From assembly GCA_003344405.1 (NCBI GenBank), contig NOWV01000369.1:1-34692 (forward strand): 34,692 nucleotides of DNA, read 5' to 3'. Position 1 is the stretch's first letter; each line of letters begins with the position of its first letter. The translations under genes and the position numbers were made by a program. Below are positions 1 through 11,120 of the stretch, piece by piece. The stretch comes from Trichoplax sp. H2 (Eukaryota; Placozoa; Uniplacotomia; Trichoplacea). Below the pieces are notes generated by a model. The model had not been told where the DNA came from, did not search any database, and was given only the letters and a program-made list of their open reading frames with translations.

Positions 1-771
1 ATCATAAAAATGTCCATTAAAAGCTACAATTAGAGTGAGCGAGGAATCGGCTGGTTATTTCGAAAAGACACAGTGAGGAGCCTGTAGATTGTACACGAGA
101 TCGTCAACAGGTCGTGAGCAGGTATACAGCACAGTAGACACACAACGATGTTTGGACGACTTTTCCATCCTACAGTAGCTACGGTAATGCTCACACTCCT
201 GTCTGTATGCTCGCGGACTGACGGACGATGACACTCCACATTCTGCCACTCGATGATGACCAGAGATCTTAGCCAGGAGCAATATTCAATGTCTGGTCAT
301 TCTCGGCCACTGTACATTTCCTATGACATGACAGATCCAGAAATGCTGGTGGAACGTTTTCACCGGCATTTTTGCATGTGTTACAGGGAAATGTTTGGGC
401 CTACCGGTCATGGACTACGATCGCTATACAGTGCATGGATTAGTCCATCGTGAGATATAAAATGGACTGGATGATGTAATGCATCGCCGGAATCATATGG
501 AATACAGTCAATTTGACGATGTTACAGTCTGTAACAGTATCATCGTGCGCTAAAAGAATGTCACCTGTTTGTAGTCTATAGTAGTCTACAGGATGACAAC
601 AATTGACTACAGCCAATATGCTCGCAGAAAAATTCCCCACCCATGATGCTATCGATTGTTATCGCTGCTGCCAGTGCTGCTCAGTCAAATCGAAGTTAAT
701 CTTTCTATGGTTTTCTACACTATACTAAGTCTAGTATGTCAATGCCCCCCCCCAAAAAGATGACGAAATCG

Positions 772-795
772 GCCCCAAAAAAATTTTTGCGGGGC
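772..795. repeat. Imperfect hairpin GCCCC-A7-T5-GC-GGGGC
   Basis: Arms GCCCCAAAAA and TTTTT(GC)GGGGC pair with a two-base bulge. It follows a C9 run at 745-753. Confidence 0.5.
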
Positions 796-3280
796 TCTTG
801 CCTGCCAGCGCAACAACCCCTGTGGTGGCCATCATCCACTTAGGACTAATTCAATCGCTAATATCTCATCTAGACTGGAATAAAATGATGAAAAGGAGGC
901 AGAAATCAATCTTCAATGTCGTATTCAAGGTGGCCACAGCAATAGCCATCCTAGAGGGTTATGGCTTACTGTCTAGCATTTGTATTCCATCGTTCCTCTT
1001 GTACAGTATCATTGACTCCATGATGTAATCGTATATTGATTCTTGTACAGTATCGTCGTCATGAAGGAAGAATGGCAAGAAAAAAATAGTCGTCCAATTA
1101 TTCTGGCCTAAATGGCTAGGATAAAAGAATCCATGTTGGGAGAGGGCAAAGAAAACTGCTATCGATTGAATACAGATAGAAAGGAATATTTCCCCTTCCT
1201 TTATCATTCATTTTTCAATTTAGTTGTTACAGTAACACTTTGTCAGCCCAGAAGGTGATAATGACGATTTATCTCTCCAACATCATTAGTCCCAGCTGGA
1301 TTGAAAAGCTATTCCATCTCGAGGCGCGAGCTGCTAATACAATGTACTTCATGATTGCATCATTCTTTTCAGCTGTCAAAGTTGGATAGAATTGTTGATG
1401 CATTTTTCGTACTTCCACGTAGAGCCCTCAAGAATAAAGGGGCTCAGTAGACGAGTCATTGAAATAAAGCTGAACAAGTAAAATATCCTCTCTGCTATAC
1501 TGTACAGTATTAAAAGGAAAAATTTCAAATTGAATTTTCTCTATACTTGTATACTCGTACTGAAGATAGAAAGAAATCCCATTGCAGTTTTCAATAAGAC
1601 AGTAGTGTGCATTCTTGGAACTGAGCTGACCGAGTAAAATATCTAGTCTATTTCATGGATACTACTTCAGAAGAAGGCTACTCAACATCGGACTAGATAC
1701 ATCCTGGGCCACTAAAATGAGATAGCCAAGTCTAGTCATCGAGGTGTGATGTAGAAGACTTTGATGCAAAAGCTATAAAAGTGCTATTGTCTCAACATTG
1801 ATAAAAAATATTTTTTTCCACTAAAAGTACAGCCAAAGTGTTAGGCAGCCTAGGGTATGTGAAAACAGGAAAAAGGTACATTGCAAGATGATGAGTAGAC
1901 TAAGTAAAATTGGGACTGTCACTTAAGCGGTAGTGCCATATCATTTCTTCAAGCCAATAAACATCTTGTAGGATAAATTAAAAAAAAATTTTGCCTGACT
2001 CTACCAAAGGGAATTTTGTTCAGGAATATGCAAATGAGCAACATTATTTTATCACTAACGCTAGCCTCCTGTCAACATTGCAAGTTCGTCTAGCTACTCC
2101 ATCGATTCAAGCCTATTATTGGGAATGAGTTCTGATCTTTTGCAATAGCCCATTTGCAGCCAACATGCTTCCACAGAATATGCTGCTGGACTACAGTAAA
2201 GGAATTTGGTGAGTACATGTAGCAATCACTCGATTCCAATTCCTACGTCATCATTGCAAATGACAAAAAAAAATTGGGGGAGTTTCGGTGGAAATGCCAT
2301 CCAAGTATGGCTGAGCCCTGAACCTTTTGGACCTTGGAAAAGAAGGATACAGTAACTGAAACTGCTGCTAACAGCCCTGTTAACCGTTTAGCATTAAAAT
2401 TAAAAGCCATTATGTAACCCTGAACAATTACATCGCAAAGCTGGAAGCCCTTCAGATTGAGTACAGAAAAGTTAAGCTGCATTGATATAAGCCAATTTGG
2501 ATACACCCGTCATGTAAAGTAAGAATACCCTAAGCCCCTAAATTAGCGATGCAATTGAAATTGAAGAGAAATATAAAATAGCTTACCTTTCTTATCTTCT
2601 TCTCTGTCACTTTTTCAGCAAAAAGAAATTGCACGATCTGATCAGATTGCTATTTGACTTGAATTCGGCCAAATAAGCTTGCAGGTAGCCACGTTACTGT
2701 ATCTAGCAATACAGTTGCGATAGCTAAGAAATTTTGAGGAGATTGCAAGCCAATTTATTGCATCAATATTAGATGACAGTATACTTACGTCCAACCAATC
2801 AGCTTGTCGGTTGCTTAAAAATCACGCGCAATTATCAATAATAACCTGGAGAGGAGAAAGAAATGATGTTTACTTAATATTTTAATTTCTATTCATAATT
2901 GACAGGACATACAAAGCAAATACATTTGAGATCAAAAGGCCAAAAAAAAGCGATGGCAATCGCCAGCCCCTTTGTCAAACTTTATTGCTTGATAACGGCC
3001 AAAAAAAAAATTCAATTCTCTTTCTACTCTATTCGTTAAAGCTGTATGAGAAAATTTTACTTTCTTCACTGCTACAGAGTGATTCGAAAATAGCATCAAG
3101 CCTTATCTACAGGCCAATTTTACCATCAACAGCTTGTATCAATTATTGATTAGCTCATTCTGTACGATGGCCATGATAATAATATCACTGGATACACCTG
3201 TGTAAATCATTTTTCTTAGCAAGAGGAGAAATGACACGTTGATCTTGACGTCTCTTATTATTATTATTTTTTTTTCTCTC

Positions 3281-3299
3281 ACTAGTACGAAGTACTAGT
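3281..3299. repeat. Inverted repeat, 8-bp arms, 3-bp loop
   Basis: ACTAGTAC - GAA - GTACTAGT, perfect arms, just after a T-rich tract. Significance unknown. Confidence 0.6.
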
Positions 3300-5440
3300 A
3301 TACACTAAGCTTGAGGAAGACTGCATTCAAATACGGTTAAAAATTATCGTCTGATTTCCTACTCTGCATGTCTCCAAATGCACGTTACAAGATTATTTAC
3401 TGTCGTTTGAACATATGTAAGGCTAGCATGGCCTTATCATTTGTCTATTTTATTACATAAAAGGATTCAAAAACATCTGCTCAAGGTCATAGTGAAGCTA
3501 ATGGCAGCAAGCACGTTGCAACAAGCGTGATGAAGATGGCCGTCTATGGCTCCTTCAATGTGCTCTTGCTGTCGACAATTTCGACATGGATGTTGTGTTG
3601 AAGAAAGATAGTCGATTACCCCCGCTAAGTTACGAGAACTGATTTTAAGATCTATGGATTGCAAATGATCATTTCCTCTATCACGATCCAATTCTCTTGG
3701 CTCCAAACAGCCATTTGTATTATTTCAGTCAATAAAACGCAGCACCATTATTTATTTAATAACATCTTTTGCATCATGCTCCTCCCCTTATTCCAAGTGA
3801 TCGCCTATCCATTCTCCTCTCGGAGTAGAAATAATGACCATATTAACTCTTGAGCGTGTTGTACAGTCCTCATCGGGTTGGTTATGCTCTCCTTGACACC
3901 ATATACGGATCAAAAGTCAATTTAAATGAGGCGGAAAAAAAATTTTTTTTTCCCTTCTTTTGAAATCGGTTGTGATCCATTACTCTTTTTGTAGCTTAGC
4001 CGCCATCCTCGTCCTTGATCATCCGGATGGTTTGGTAGCCGATTAATCTTGATTACAGACTGGATAATACATTTCCAAGGGAAAATGGCTAATCCTATTT
4101 CAAGTTTTTTTTTATTTTTTAATTTTGCTATATAATTGAATTTAATACGTTTGACCATCCTGTCTATATTTCCGTAGAAGATGGCTTTTAAATAATATTA
4201 TCATGTCTGATAGTGATGTTAATGATTACGCCATTGCAATAATAATAGGCGAATCATGATCGCTAGCGAAAACATACTGCACTAGCGTATAAATCATTTA
4301 GCAAATACAATAGATAATCAAGAGAATTTCTGATGGAGAGTAAATAAATTCTCCATGTGGACGCCCATCTTGTCAAATCTGGTAATTTATTTAAACAAAG
4401 GGTAGTGTTAGCCATAAATATTATTATGAATCAATATTCGTCAAGATAGAGTGATTGGATCGTATTTAATTACATAATCATCTGAACATGTTTTTTTCCA
4501 CAGATACTCTAATCCCTATGCTGGCTATGCACGACGTCATTGTCTACGAAAAAAATAAAAATTACTGCTAAAAAATCAAAGTCAGATTGAGCATCCAAGA
4601 TAATCTCATGCGGATGCTCTTGAGCGAGGATCTTGTATGCAATCCTCCGTCAAGCCATGGATGAATCAACTGATTAACATCCAACTCTAATAGCATTCCT
4701 TCTTACCAAGGAATAAAGCCTCTTCAATGATCGCCATATTAGCGATAGCTAGCAACACCCATCGCAAACAATCCTTACAATTAATCGATGGAATAAAAAT
4801 TGTTCATTTCCCTACATCATAAGTTGCAGAAAGTCAAGTCCATTCAAGACTTGAAGTACGATTGGCTGAATGACATCATGTTCCCAATCCATGCGTTCAC
4901 TGCTCAGATGCTCAGACCTCTTCTAGCGTGATAATTAAAATAATCCAAAATAAAATCTGCTTACTGTTAAGCATGATAAACTACTATTAACGTAGCAAGT
5001 AACGTTGATCACTTGCATCACATGCTGTCTTCGACCATCACCTGATCGTTAGAATCATTCAGTTACCATTTATGCAACCTGTTTTCTAGCCCAGTGGGAA
5101 AACATCCATTCAAGATAGACTAAGGACTTGAATAAGGCCGTTATCCAATGAGAAAAAAGAAAATTTCCAGTATTTATTCTAGCTCTACATAACCTATCGT
5201 TTGAAAGGGAGAATAATGACAGTATCATGATCATCCAACTTGCAAACAACTTTTTTATACGTGTGTACTTAGCAGCATATTGTGCCTGTTGACGGCGATC
5301 CGAATTGTTTAACTAGATCCAGTGTAGAACAACGGCCTTTTAATATGTTAATATTTCATCCGTTAGCTAAGACAAATTAAATTGGACAAATAGAAATAAT
5401 AATGCAATGTGATGGACGTTGTAGGCTAAACCCATTACGC

Positions 5441-6165
5441 CAACTTGAGTCGTACTTTATTACATTCAATTTCCAGCAACAATCAAGCTCAAAAGATATC
5501 TAATGAGTAATCGTCTTACCTTTGCAATCAAACAGATCATGGGCAATTTATTTTGACCAATAGCAATGATCATTTAGCTTGATCCAAGCTTTAGCCTAAA
5601 TTAATTGTCCCAGTTTGAACCGTACTTTTATCGCATTCAATCTCAAGTAGCAATCAAGCTCAAAAGTAAGCATAGCTGCACAATATACAGTAATCCGATG
5701 AGTAATCATGTAACCATTGCAATCAAACAGATCATGGTAAATTTAATTTGAACAAGTAAAAGTTAAAATGCTACAGGAAATAAGTTGCAGATTAAAGCAA
5801 TCGCACCAATTAGAATCATGCATTGATCGCATTTAATCTCGAGCGACTATCAAGCTAAAACCATCTACAAGTGGCATTGTTGTACAGTAATCTGATGAGT
5901 AAATTATACTACCATTGCCATGAAGCAGATCGTGGCAAATTCAATTCTGACTACTAAAAGTTAAAATACTACCGGAAATAAGTTGTAGACGAAAGCAATC
6001 GGACCAATTTGAGTCATACTTTTATCGTATTCAATCTCGAGCGACCATCAAGCTAAAAGGAAAGCATGATTGTTGTACAGCAATTCGATGAGTAATCATG
6101 CTGCCTTCGCCATGACGTAAGTCATGACAAATTCATTTTGATAATTAAAAGTTAAACTACTGCAA
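5441..6165. repeat. Degenerate tandem repeat, four copies, ~170-198 bp
   Basis: Copies begin near 5441, 5611, 5807 and 6005. Each has, in order: CAATTTGAGTC-like, ACTTTTATCG-ATTCAATCTC, an ATCAAGCT block, GATGAGTAATCAT-like, an ACCATTGC..A.CAGATC block and an AAATT-A-TTTGA stretch. Copies 2-4 also share AGTTAAAATGCTAC..GGAAATAAGTTG-like text. Copies are clearly diverged and have no open frame, so this is an old non-coding satellite-like array. Confidence 0.8.
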
Positions 6166-6335
6166 CTAGTGATTTCAATGGTGCAAGTACCTGATTCAAT
6201 GTCATGTTGAGATGCGCATAATGTGAATCATGGCATTGATAGCTAGTGCAACCATGAAATTACTCATCATAAACACCTTGGCCATAGACTGATTAACTAG
6301 CAAAATGTTCTTGCTAAGCCCCATCATATCAATCT

Positions 6336-6600
6336 CTCGTCTCGTTTTGTCGTTATAGTATGCTAGGAACTAAGCTAAAATTGATCATAACGACTGATGA
6401 TGGAAGAACTCGTTCTTGCTGTACATCACTCGCAGTAACACCTTGTAATAGATTGATTATGCTATAAAATATTAATGCTAATCTGTATGGAATGAACCAC
6501 TCGTCTCATTTTGCCGTTGTAGAAAGCAAAGAATAAAAACTATCTTTGATTTGATTGATAATGGAAGAACTTGTTCGCACTCGTTTTCAAAGTGTAACAC
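6336..6600. repeat. Two-copy diverged repeat, ~164 bp period
   Basis: 6336-6441 and 6500-6600 both start CTCGTCTC(G/A)TTTTG(T/C)CGTT and share GATAATGGAAGAACT(C/T)GTTC-like text and an ending GTAACAC. Confidence 0.65.
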
Positions 6601-6941
6601 AAGACGACTCTATATCAAGATAAACGAATGGTCAATTTTTTGCATTGGAGAAGCAACATACTACCGGTCGGCACCCCTCGGTGTTCTTGGAATAAATCGG
6701 ATTTCCTGCTGCTTATTACCTCATATCGCGTAAGATCTCAAAAATTTCTGCTGCGCTATCACCAGGGTAATTTTGTATCTTCTATTATTATTGTTAACAG
6801 GCAATATTAGCGAGTTGTATTTGTACTATCGGTTCAAAATTTCCAATTTCAAATAAACATTAGTAGGAAACATTTCTATGTCTATTATGAGAGAAGCTTG
6901 CTCGTCTAGAAATTATGGTATCTAAGCAATATGATGATAAA

Positions 6942-6955
6942 ATGATGATCATCAT
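6942..6955. repeat. 14-bp perfect palindrome
   Basis: ATGATGATCATCAT, within ATG/CAT-rich sequence. Probably simple-sequence in origin. Confidence 0.5.
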
Positions 6956-7080
6956 CATTTGAAACTCTATCTGAATACTATGATTACTGATAACTGTCTA
7001 TCTAACTCTTCCCATGATTCTTGAAAGTAAAGCTAATTACTTGTGATACCATGACAGATTGATTCCATAGTAAAAGAAAA

Positions 7081-7330
7081 TAAACTACGGAAGTAACAGG
7101 TACCACCTCGTTGATTGACTGTTGAAAGCAAAGCGAACACAGCCGAAATAAACTACAGCAGTGCTACTCGTCGATTGACTCTGGATGGTAAAACGGAAAA
7201 CAGCAAAACAGACTACAGCAGTGCTAATCTTCTATTAATTTTATTGATCGTAACGCTAAGACAGCGAAATAAACTACAGCAGTTCTACTCGTCCATTTAT
7301 TCTTGAAAGTAGAGCAAACTACTCGTCAAT
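7081..7330. repeat. Degenerate tandem repeat, about four copies of 60-68 bp
   Basis: Copies begin at 7081, 7149, 7209 and 7270 with (T/C)A(A/G)ACTAC(A)G(C)AG, followed by CTACTCGTCGATTGACTCT-like text and A-rich GTAAAGC blocks. A weaker unit (TTGAAAGTAAAGC) is visible near 7021. The frame on + across part of it is a by-product of the period, not a gene. Confidence 0.7.
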
Positions 7331-10300
7331 TGCCTTTGCCAGATACCCCAGTATCGAACTACATTTCGCTAAGAAAAGAAACTAGCTTATACAGTATACT
7401 GCAAGCGGAATAGTTATGCCATTCACTAAAGTCAACTTAACCGAAAAATTTTAAATCGATCCCGTCTGTGTAAGCCTATTAGACAAATAGATCAACTTTA
7501 TCGTCATCTTATCGATCCTAATTTTACTTAGGATAGAATGGCATTAGTAATCGGTTGTATTGGCTATCTCAAGACAAGAGATAGGATACCGTAAGTCTTG
7601 CAGGGACCTATTCTGCAACATAATACTGGTACGATCCATTAACATTAGCATTTAACCTAGACAAAAGAAATTTAATTAGCCATTCACTCTTTCTTTTCCA
7701 AAGTAATTAGGCTATTGATTAATATTAATAACATTAAATTATGATGCATTTTCTGACCTTGTATTGAACAATTATAAGGTCAACATGTAGTTCAATGCAT
7801 ACACATTTACCCTCCCACTTAAATTAAAAATGTGCTACACATTTACAAATTTTTTTCCCAGTCAGACTATTGGTTAATGAGCTACGATACATTTTTTTCA
7901 AAAATGAATTGGGTAAAATTATTGGAAAGCTTCAGCAGCTCTATCTGCTGTCCACTCCATCTCTAATAACAATTCTTGGTAAGAGAAAAAAAAAGCGTTA
8001 TGAACGGCTAGTAACGTAATTAATTCCTTCCTCTCCGTGCTCCATCTGTTTCCACCCTTTCTTTAAGCTACGTGATATCGTTTACTTGACTTCTTTATTA
8101 GCCTCGAGCTATTTCTTTTCACAATTTTGCCAACAAGTTAGATCATGCTCAACAATTTCATAAGCCATGAATAAATGCTATAACAGCAAGATACTATTAG
8201 CATACAATAGACTGAAATTGATCATGACAACTTATTCTAGATCAAAATTGGATAACGCCGCGTCAAGTTTGCCACTGCAAGACTGCTGATTTCTTCCCAA
8301 ATAATCATACTAATACCAATAGAAAATATGCCATATTTGAACGACTACACTATTGGATAGCAAGTTAGAAAGCAATAGGGGACTAACCTGAACATCAATT
8401 AATTAATCGACAAGTGCATTGTATAAAACGGAGCAATCAGCTTAAATTATTGCCATCCTATATTGTTCTGTGAATGATTAATATCATCGTAATAAATTCA
8501 TACGAATTAATTGACCAATTAATCAAATTATTACCCTACATCGATAAATCCATCAATAAATATGATAATAAGCTGGTTATAGGATTGTTTATTCACATTT
8601 TAACATATGGAATCATTCAATAAGCGTGACTAGAGGCTAACTTATAAGATAGGCTATCAATCGAGTATTTCTACGGGATATCAATCATCTAGTTTATATA
8701 GCGTATCGGTCTTTAATTATTATTTTCGGACAAGGGGGGAGGGGAGACAGCTAGATTCTGATCCAACGTCATTGCTAGCTTTAATAAACGATGATTGAAC
8801 CACGATTGATGTCAATAAGCTATTCATGGAGTATTTTAATTCTGTATGACTTTCCGTCTTACTTGTCGAGGCAATGTATTCTAGCTATCACTATTTGATG
8901 AGTCGAGATTGATCAAATGCTCAGCCATGACTTGATCAAAGTATTGCCCTTTTGACTAATTCCATATGCCAATCGTAATCCGAATAATTTAGTATAATGG
9001 GTAGTCGAATTAACCTGGTAATCTTTTATTATATCATTGTGTAAATTAAATTATTATCCTTCTCTTTCATCGACGATAATCCTTATTATCAAAACAAAAT
9101 ATAAACTGATTGATCGTTGACAGTTATTTAATTCTAGTGATATATATTGCAATGGCTTTAAAGATAGCCTTTGAAAATGAGATATTCGGTTAACCGGAAG
9201 CAAAGGAAGATTTTAATGAACAAAGTTATGTTCCATGAAGGGCTAATATGTTTGTGATAAATATGAGATAAATTAGAAATTGATTGTACGTTTTATTTTC
9301 TAATGGAGAGTAATCATTTTGATAGGTTACCCAAACATTTTGAATCCAATTCGCTCGCTACAGTATTCAAAATTCGGTCTAGTAGCACTGACAACAACTC
9401 TAGCCAACCGATAGATTAGCCAATTACTTTATCCTAGTAGATGCTTTATCCAAGCATCAAATAAGTTCAACGATGACCATAGCGTGTTCAGATCAGTAAT
9501 ATCAAAGCCTACCATGTTGGTATGTTGCTGTGACTTTATTTATTTGCTGCTTATACAACCATCAACGTTAGTGTTAATTTTATATCAGGAGCCTTAAACA
9601 GTTTATGGACTTAAATAAGTTATTTTTACTAGTATTTTTCTCCATACAATAGACGATACAGAAGGCCTATGATATGTATTCTATGAATTCGAAGAGTTGC
9701 TTAGTCTTGATCTTGTTACTCGTTTAGATTAGTTTTGCGTTCTGTTACTCATCGGTTCCATCAATTTTTTTCCAACTAAATAAATTGATTCAACTGCTGC
9801 ATCGATAAGTCTTATCCTTCATTTTAAATACCTCAGCATAAGATGGATGGATAAGAAATTGATCTTATATTTATAAATTGGTCAAGTGCATCAACTTGGA
9901 TTTGGGGCGTTGACATTTTCTGAATTAAATTGACTCGTTATTGCAATTAAAATTCAGTCTAAAATCATTTTTTTATAGCCTTTATTAATTGAATAATTAG
10001 CCGACACATAGATTGACGATCTACTGTATCATAACATGGCCCAGTGATACTGTATCCAAGCATCAAATAAGTTCAATATTCTCTAAAGTGTTGCTGTAAA
10101 TCGAAATTTGTAGCGGCGATGAAATTTAAAACACTGCAGAAAAATAACTCTAGTAGTCTACTGTCAGATTTTTACTCTCCGATATCTACCTATAGTACGA
10201 CTGTGATACGGCAACCTTGTAATGTTAGTAGGAACTGTAACACCATTATTCTCGCTTAGACAAAACTAAACCTGAACTTTATTGACAGAATCAGCCAATT

Positions 10301-10542
10301 TAAAGTAAATCTACTTCAACATTTATTATGATAATTAGTACTTAGATAACATTATCGAGCTATATAGTTATCTATTAAAAAATATGGCAAACATCATAGA
10401 TAAATCAATATAAACACATTCCAAGATAAATTATCTAGTGAAAACTGTGTTAAGCCAGCTATGCCAAAGTTACTCTGCAATAAGCGCATCAAATAGAATT
10501 AAATCTTAGCCTACTGTAAACAGACGATAAATTACCATCTTA
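7331..10542. other. Gene-free AT-rich stretch
   Basis: No frame of interest on either strand. Contains a G-rich patch (8734-8745, G6 A G4) and two related segments around 9360-9560 and 9950-10120 that share a 24-bp identical core at 9447 and 10053. Confidence 0.5.
9447..10076. repeat. Dispersed pair with 24-bp identical core
   Basis: TATCCAAGCATCAAATAAGT plus four more bases occur at 9447 and 10053 (offset 606). Preceding text also matches loosely (AATTCAGTCTA/AATTCGGTCTA, ATAGATTAGCC/ATAGATTGACG), so each is part of a longer diverged unit of about 150 bp. Confidence 0.55.
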
Positions 10543-10700
10543 AATCGGTTAAACAAGTACTCTAAAAACTCTGTATAAATCTCCTTGGATATTCAAGTTT
10601 GCAATATATCAAATACGAATTGTTATTTATTCTGTTTGACGAAATGATGACGATCATAGTAAGAGGAGATGATCATCTATTCATCGCTACTCTGTGCTTT
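10543..10700. repeat. 158-bp duplication, left copy (abuts gap)
   Basis: Matches 10963-11120 with one visible difference (C at 10651, T at 11071). It runs exactly to the N gap, which suggests unmerged contig ends or alleles rather than a real tandem duplication. Confidence 0.9.
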
Positions 10701-10720
10701 NNNNNNNNNNNNNNNNNNNN
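10701..10720. other. 20-N assembly gap
   Basis: Twenty N bases, a nominal-size scaffold gap. Confidence 1.
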
Positions 10721-10803
10721 AGTCTTACTAAGAATAATTTAACTATGTGTAAAATAAGGTAAAAGGTTGCCATGCGGATTGTAGCTGCGAATGCTACGAA
10801 AAG

Positions 10804-10811
10804 TATAAAAG
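10804..10811 (+). promoter_or_regulatory. TATA box of the LTR-like element
   Basis: TATAAAAG about 100 bp before AATAAA inside the repeated element, consistent with a U3/R promoter. Confidence 0.45.
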
Positions 10812-10909
10812 CATGCAACTTTAGATTATTCTGTTAGTTCGTTGTAGAAGTCTTTAGAAGTAGTATTCGGCTAGAGTAGAGCTGTGTAGTTAATCTTTGT
10901 ATAAGATTC

Positions 10910-10915
10910 AATAAA
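10910..10915 (+). terminator. Poly(A) signal of the LTR-like element
   Basis: AATAAA followed by a T-rich stretch, about 50 bp before the proposed 3' end. Confidence 0.45.
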
Positions 10916-10962
10916 GCCCTTATTTTTCTAAAATTTGGAATTTCGTGATTGGTATATATCAC

Positions 10963-11120
10963 AATCGGTTAAACAAGTACTCTAAAAACTCTGTATAAAT
11001 CTCCTTGGATATTCAAGTTTGCAATATATCAAATACGAATTGTTATTTATTCTGTTTGACGAAATGATGATGATCATAGTAAGAGGAGATGATCATCTAT
11101 TCATCGCTACTCTGTGCTTT
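10963..11120. repeat. 158-bp duplication, right copy
   Basis: Partner of 10543-10700. It continues into unique sequence after 11120, so this is the copy joined to the right-hand contig. Confidence 0.9.

Larger units (their letters stand above)
1..5440. other. No supported gene; less AT-rich left end
   Basis: Short frames here lack recognisable domains, codon bias or splice context. The first ~1.2 kb is less AT-rich than the rest and holds degenerate short repeats such as TCTTGTACAGTATC at 997 and 1041. A run of nine C (745-753), a G/C-flanked A/T hairpin (772-795) and an 8-bp-arm inverted repeat (3281-3299) are present. Exons of an unrecognised gene cannot be excluded. Confidence 0.5.
10721..10963 (+). 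mobile_element. LTR-like element, 3' portion
   Basis: Has the order expected of an LTR: TATAAAAG (10804-10811), then about 100 bp, then AATAAA (10910-10915), a T-rich stretch and a terminal ACA (10961-10963) where the flanking duplication starts. The first 88 bp are identical to 34605-34692, so this is a multi-copy sequence. Its 5' part is lost in the gap; the second copy suggests the element begins TGTTGAG near 34452, giving TGT...ACA ends and about 395 bp in total. No gag/pol is visible beside it. Confidence 0.6.

Noticed and set aside
253-453. 66-codon frame in the left, less AT-rich end
   Set aside because: Codon pattern looked briefly plausible but no domain, no partner exon and no splice context could be found.
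3467-3706. 79-codon minus-strand frame rich in Cys/His
   Set aside because: Cys/His spacing does not fit a zinc-finger pattern and the region has no splice or codon support.
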